The translations under genes were made by a program, and so were the position numbers. This document shows positions 13,739-13,920 of a stretch of DNA of 13,920 bases, in pieces. The first letter of the stretch is position 1. Each line of letters opens with the position of its first letter. The notes below the pieces were generated by a model that did no database searches, was not told the origin of the DNA, and worked only from the letters and a program-made list of their open reading frames with translations. Where the stretch lies: assembly GCA_002408725.1 (NCBI GenBank), contig DHTR01000096.1:1972-15891 (forward strand), in the 5' to 3' direction. The stretch comes from Pelotomaculum sp. UBA5255 (lineage in GTDB: Bacteria > Bacillota > Desulfotomaculia > Desulfotomaculales > Pelotomaculaceae).

Positions 13739-13920
13739 ATGAATCTCAGAACGAAAAAAATGATCCTTTGGCTCTCCATCCTGATTCTTTTGATCCCGGT
13801 GACTTTCCTTGGGCGAAGTCTCCTAAAGCCTCCCAAGGTTACGCAGATTCATACTGTACGGGTTTTGGAGTCCGTGCGCTCGCCGTACTTCCTCCCTCAG
13901 TATGTAGCCTTAAACCTGGG
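13739..13920 (+). CDS. ABC transporter substrate-binding protein (N-terminus only)
   Basis: Sixty complete codons are visible before the window ends. A basic MNLRTKK is followed by a hydrophobic stretch MILWLSILILLIPVTFLG (residues 8-25), forming a signal peptide or membrane anchor. There is no lipobox cysteine. After a short linker, TVRVLESVRSPYFLPQYVALNLG resembles the start of the NMT1/taurine-type periplasmic-binding fold, where the ligand-binding first strand and the PQYVA-LN-LG helix are characteristic. It would bind a small organic substrate (aliphatic sulfonate, nitrate or thiamine-precursor class); which one cannot be told. GGAGG nine bases upstream supports the ATG, and lies within an inverted repeat. 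It is divergent from the TIGR04086-type gene. Confidence 0.7.
   Translation, partial: MNLRTKKMILWLSILILLIPVTFLGRSLLKPPKVTQIHTVRVLESVRSPYFLPQYVALNL

Noticed and set aside
1..13920. tRNA or rRNA genes, CRISPR arrays, transposase genes
   Set aside because: None were seen: no regularly spaced repeats, no CCA-ending cloverleaf sequences and no transposase motifs on either strand.

Overview
The window looks like chromosome of an anaerobic, endospore-forming Firmicute, most like the Desulfotomaculum/Pelotomaculum group of Peptococcaceae. The reasons are two spore-germination genes, a T-box leader on valS, sporulation-type promoter motifs, a small membrane protein of the TIGR04086 type and an anaerobic-style cobalamin gene. 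This placement rests on gene content and protein style only; no rRNA or marker search was possible.

Left part (1-7560). A GerA-type germination subunit runs leftward out of the window. A GerB-type (GerAB) permease is transcribed divergently from it. The 394-bp gap between them holds a sigma-G-like promoter, an orphan leftward terminator hairpin and several palindromes. The permease converges on folC and the two stop codons overlap in TTAA. folC follows valS in the same leftward direction, with a 100-bp imperfect inverted repeat between them. valS is preceded by a complete T-box riboswitch (promoter, leader, antiterminator and terminator).

Middle part (7600-11600). This is the accessory part. 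A D12-class adenine methyltransferase (Dam type) with its own extended -10 promoter is followed 51 bp later by an 861-residue protein I read as a three-part fusion: a PfkB/ribokinase-like N-terminus that has lost its GAGD catalytic motif, a central AAA+ ATPase, and a C-terminal RyR domain. Directly downstream lie a probable cbiQ tail and a cbiO (cobalt ECF transporter ATPase) with its whole centre deleted, then intact cbiA. The simplest reading is that the methyltransferase/AAA-RyR pair was inserted into, or replaced most of, an ancestral cobalt-transport/cobalamin operon. The fusion gene also looks more AT-rich than the housekeeping genes around it. I propose it as the window's candidate undescribed system, possibly a defence or stress-sensing module; that role is inference.

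Right part (11659-13920). cbiA ends at a strong bidirectional terminator shared with a leftward TIGR04086-type membrane protein gene that has a sigma-E-like promoter. A divergent gene starts at the right edge and encodes the N-terminus of an apparent ABC transporter substrate-binding protein. Its Shine-Dalgarno sequence is buried in a perfect 11-bp inverted repeat.
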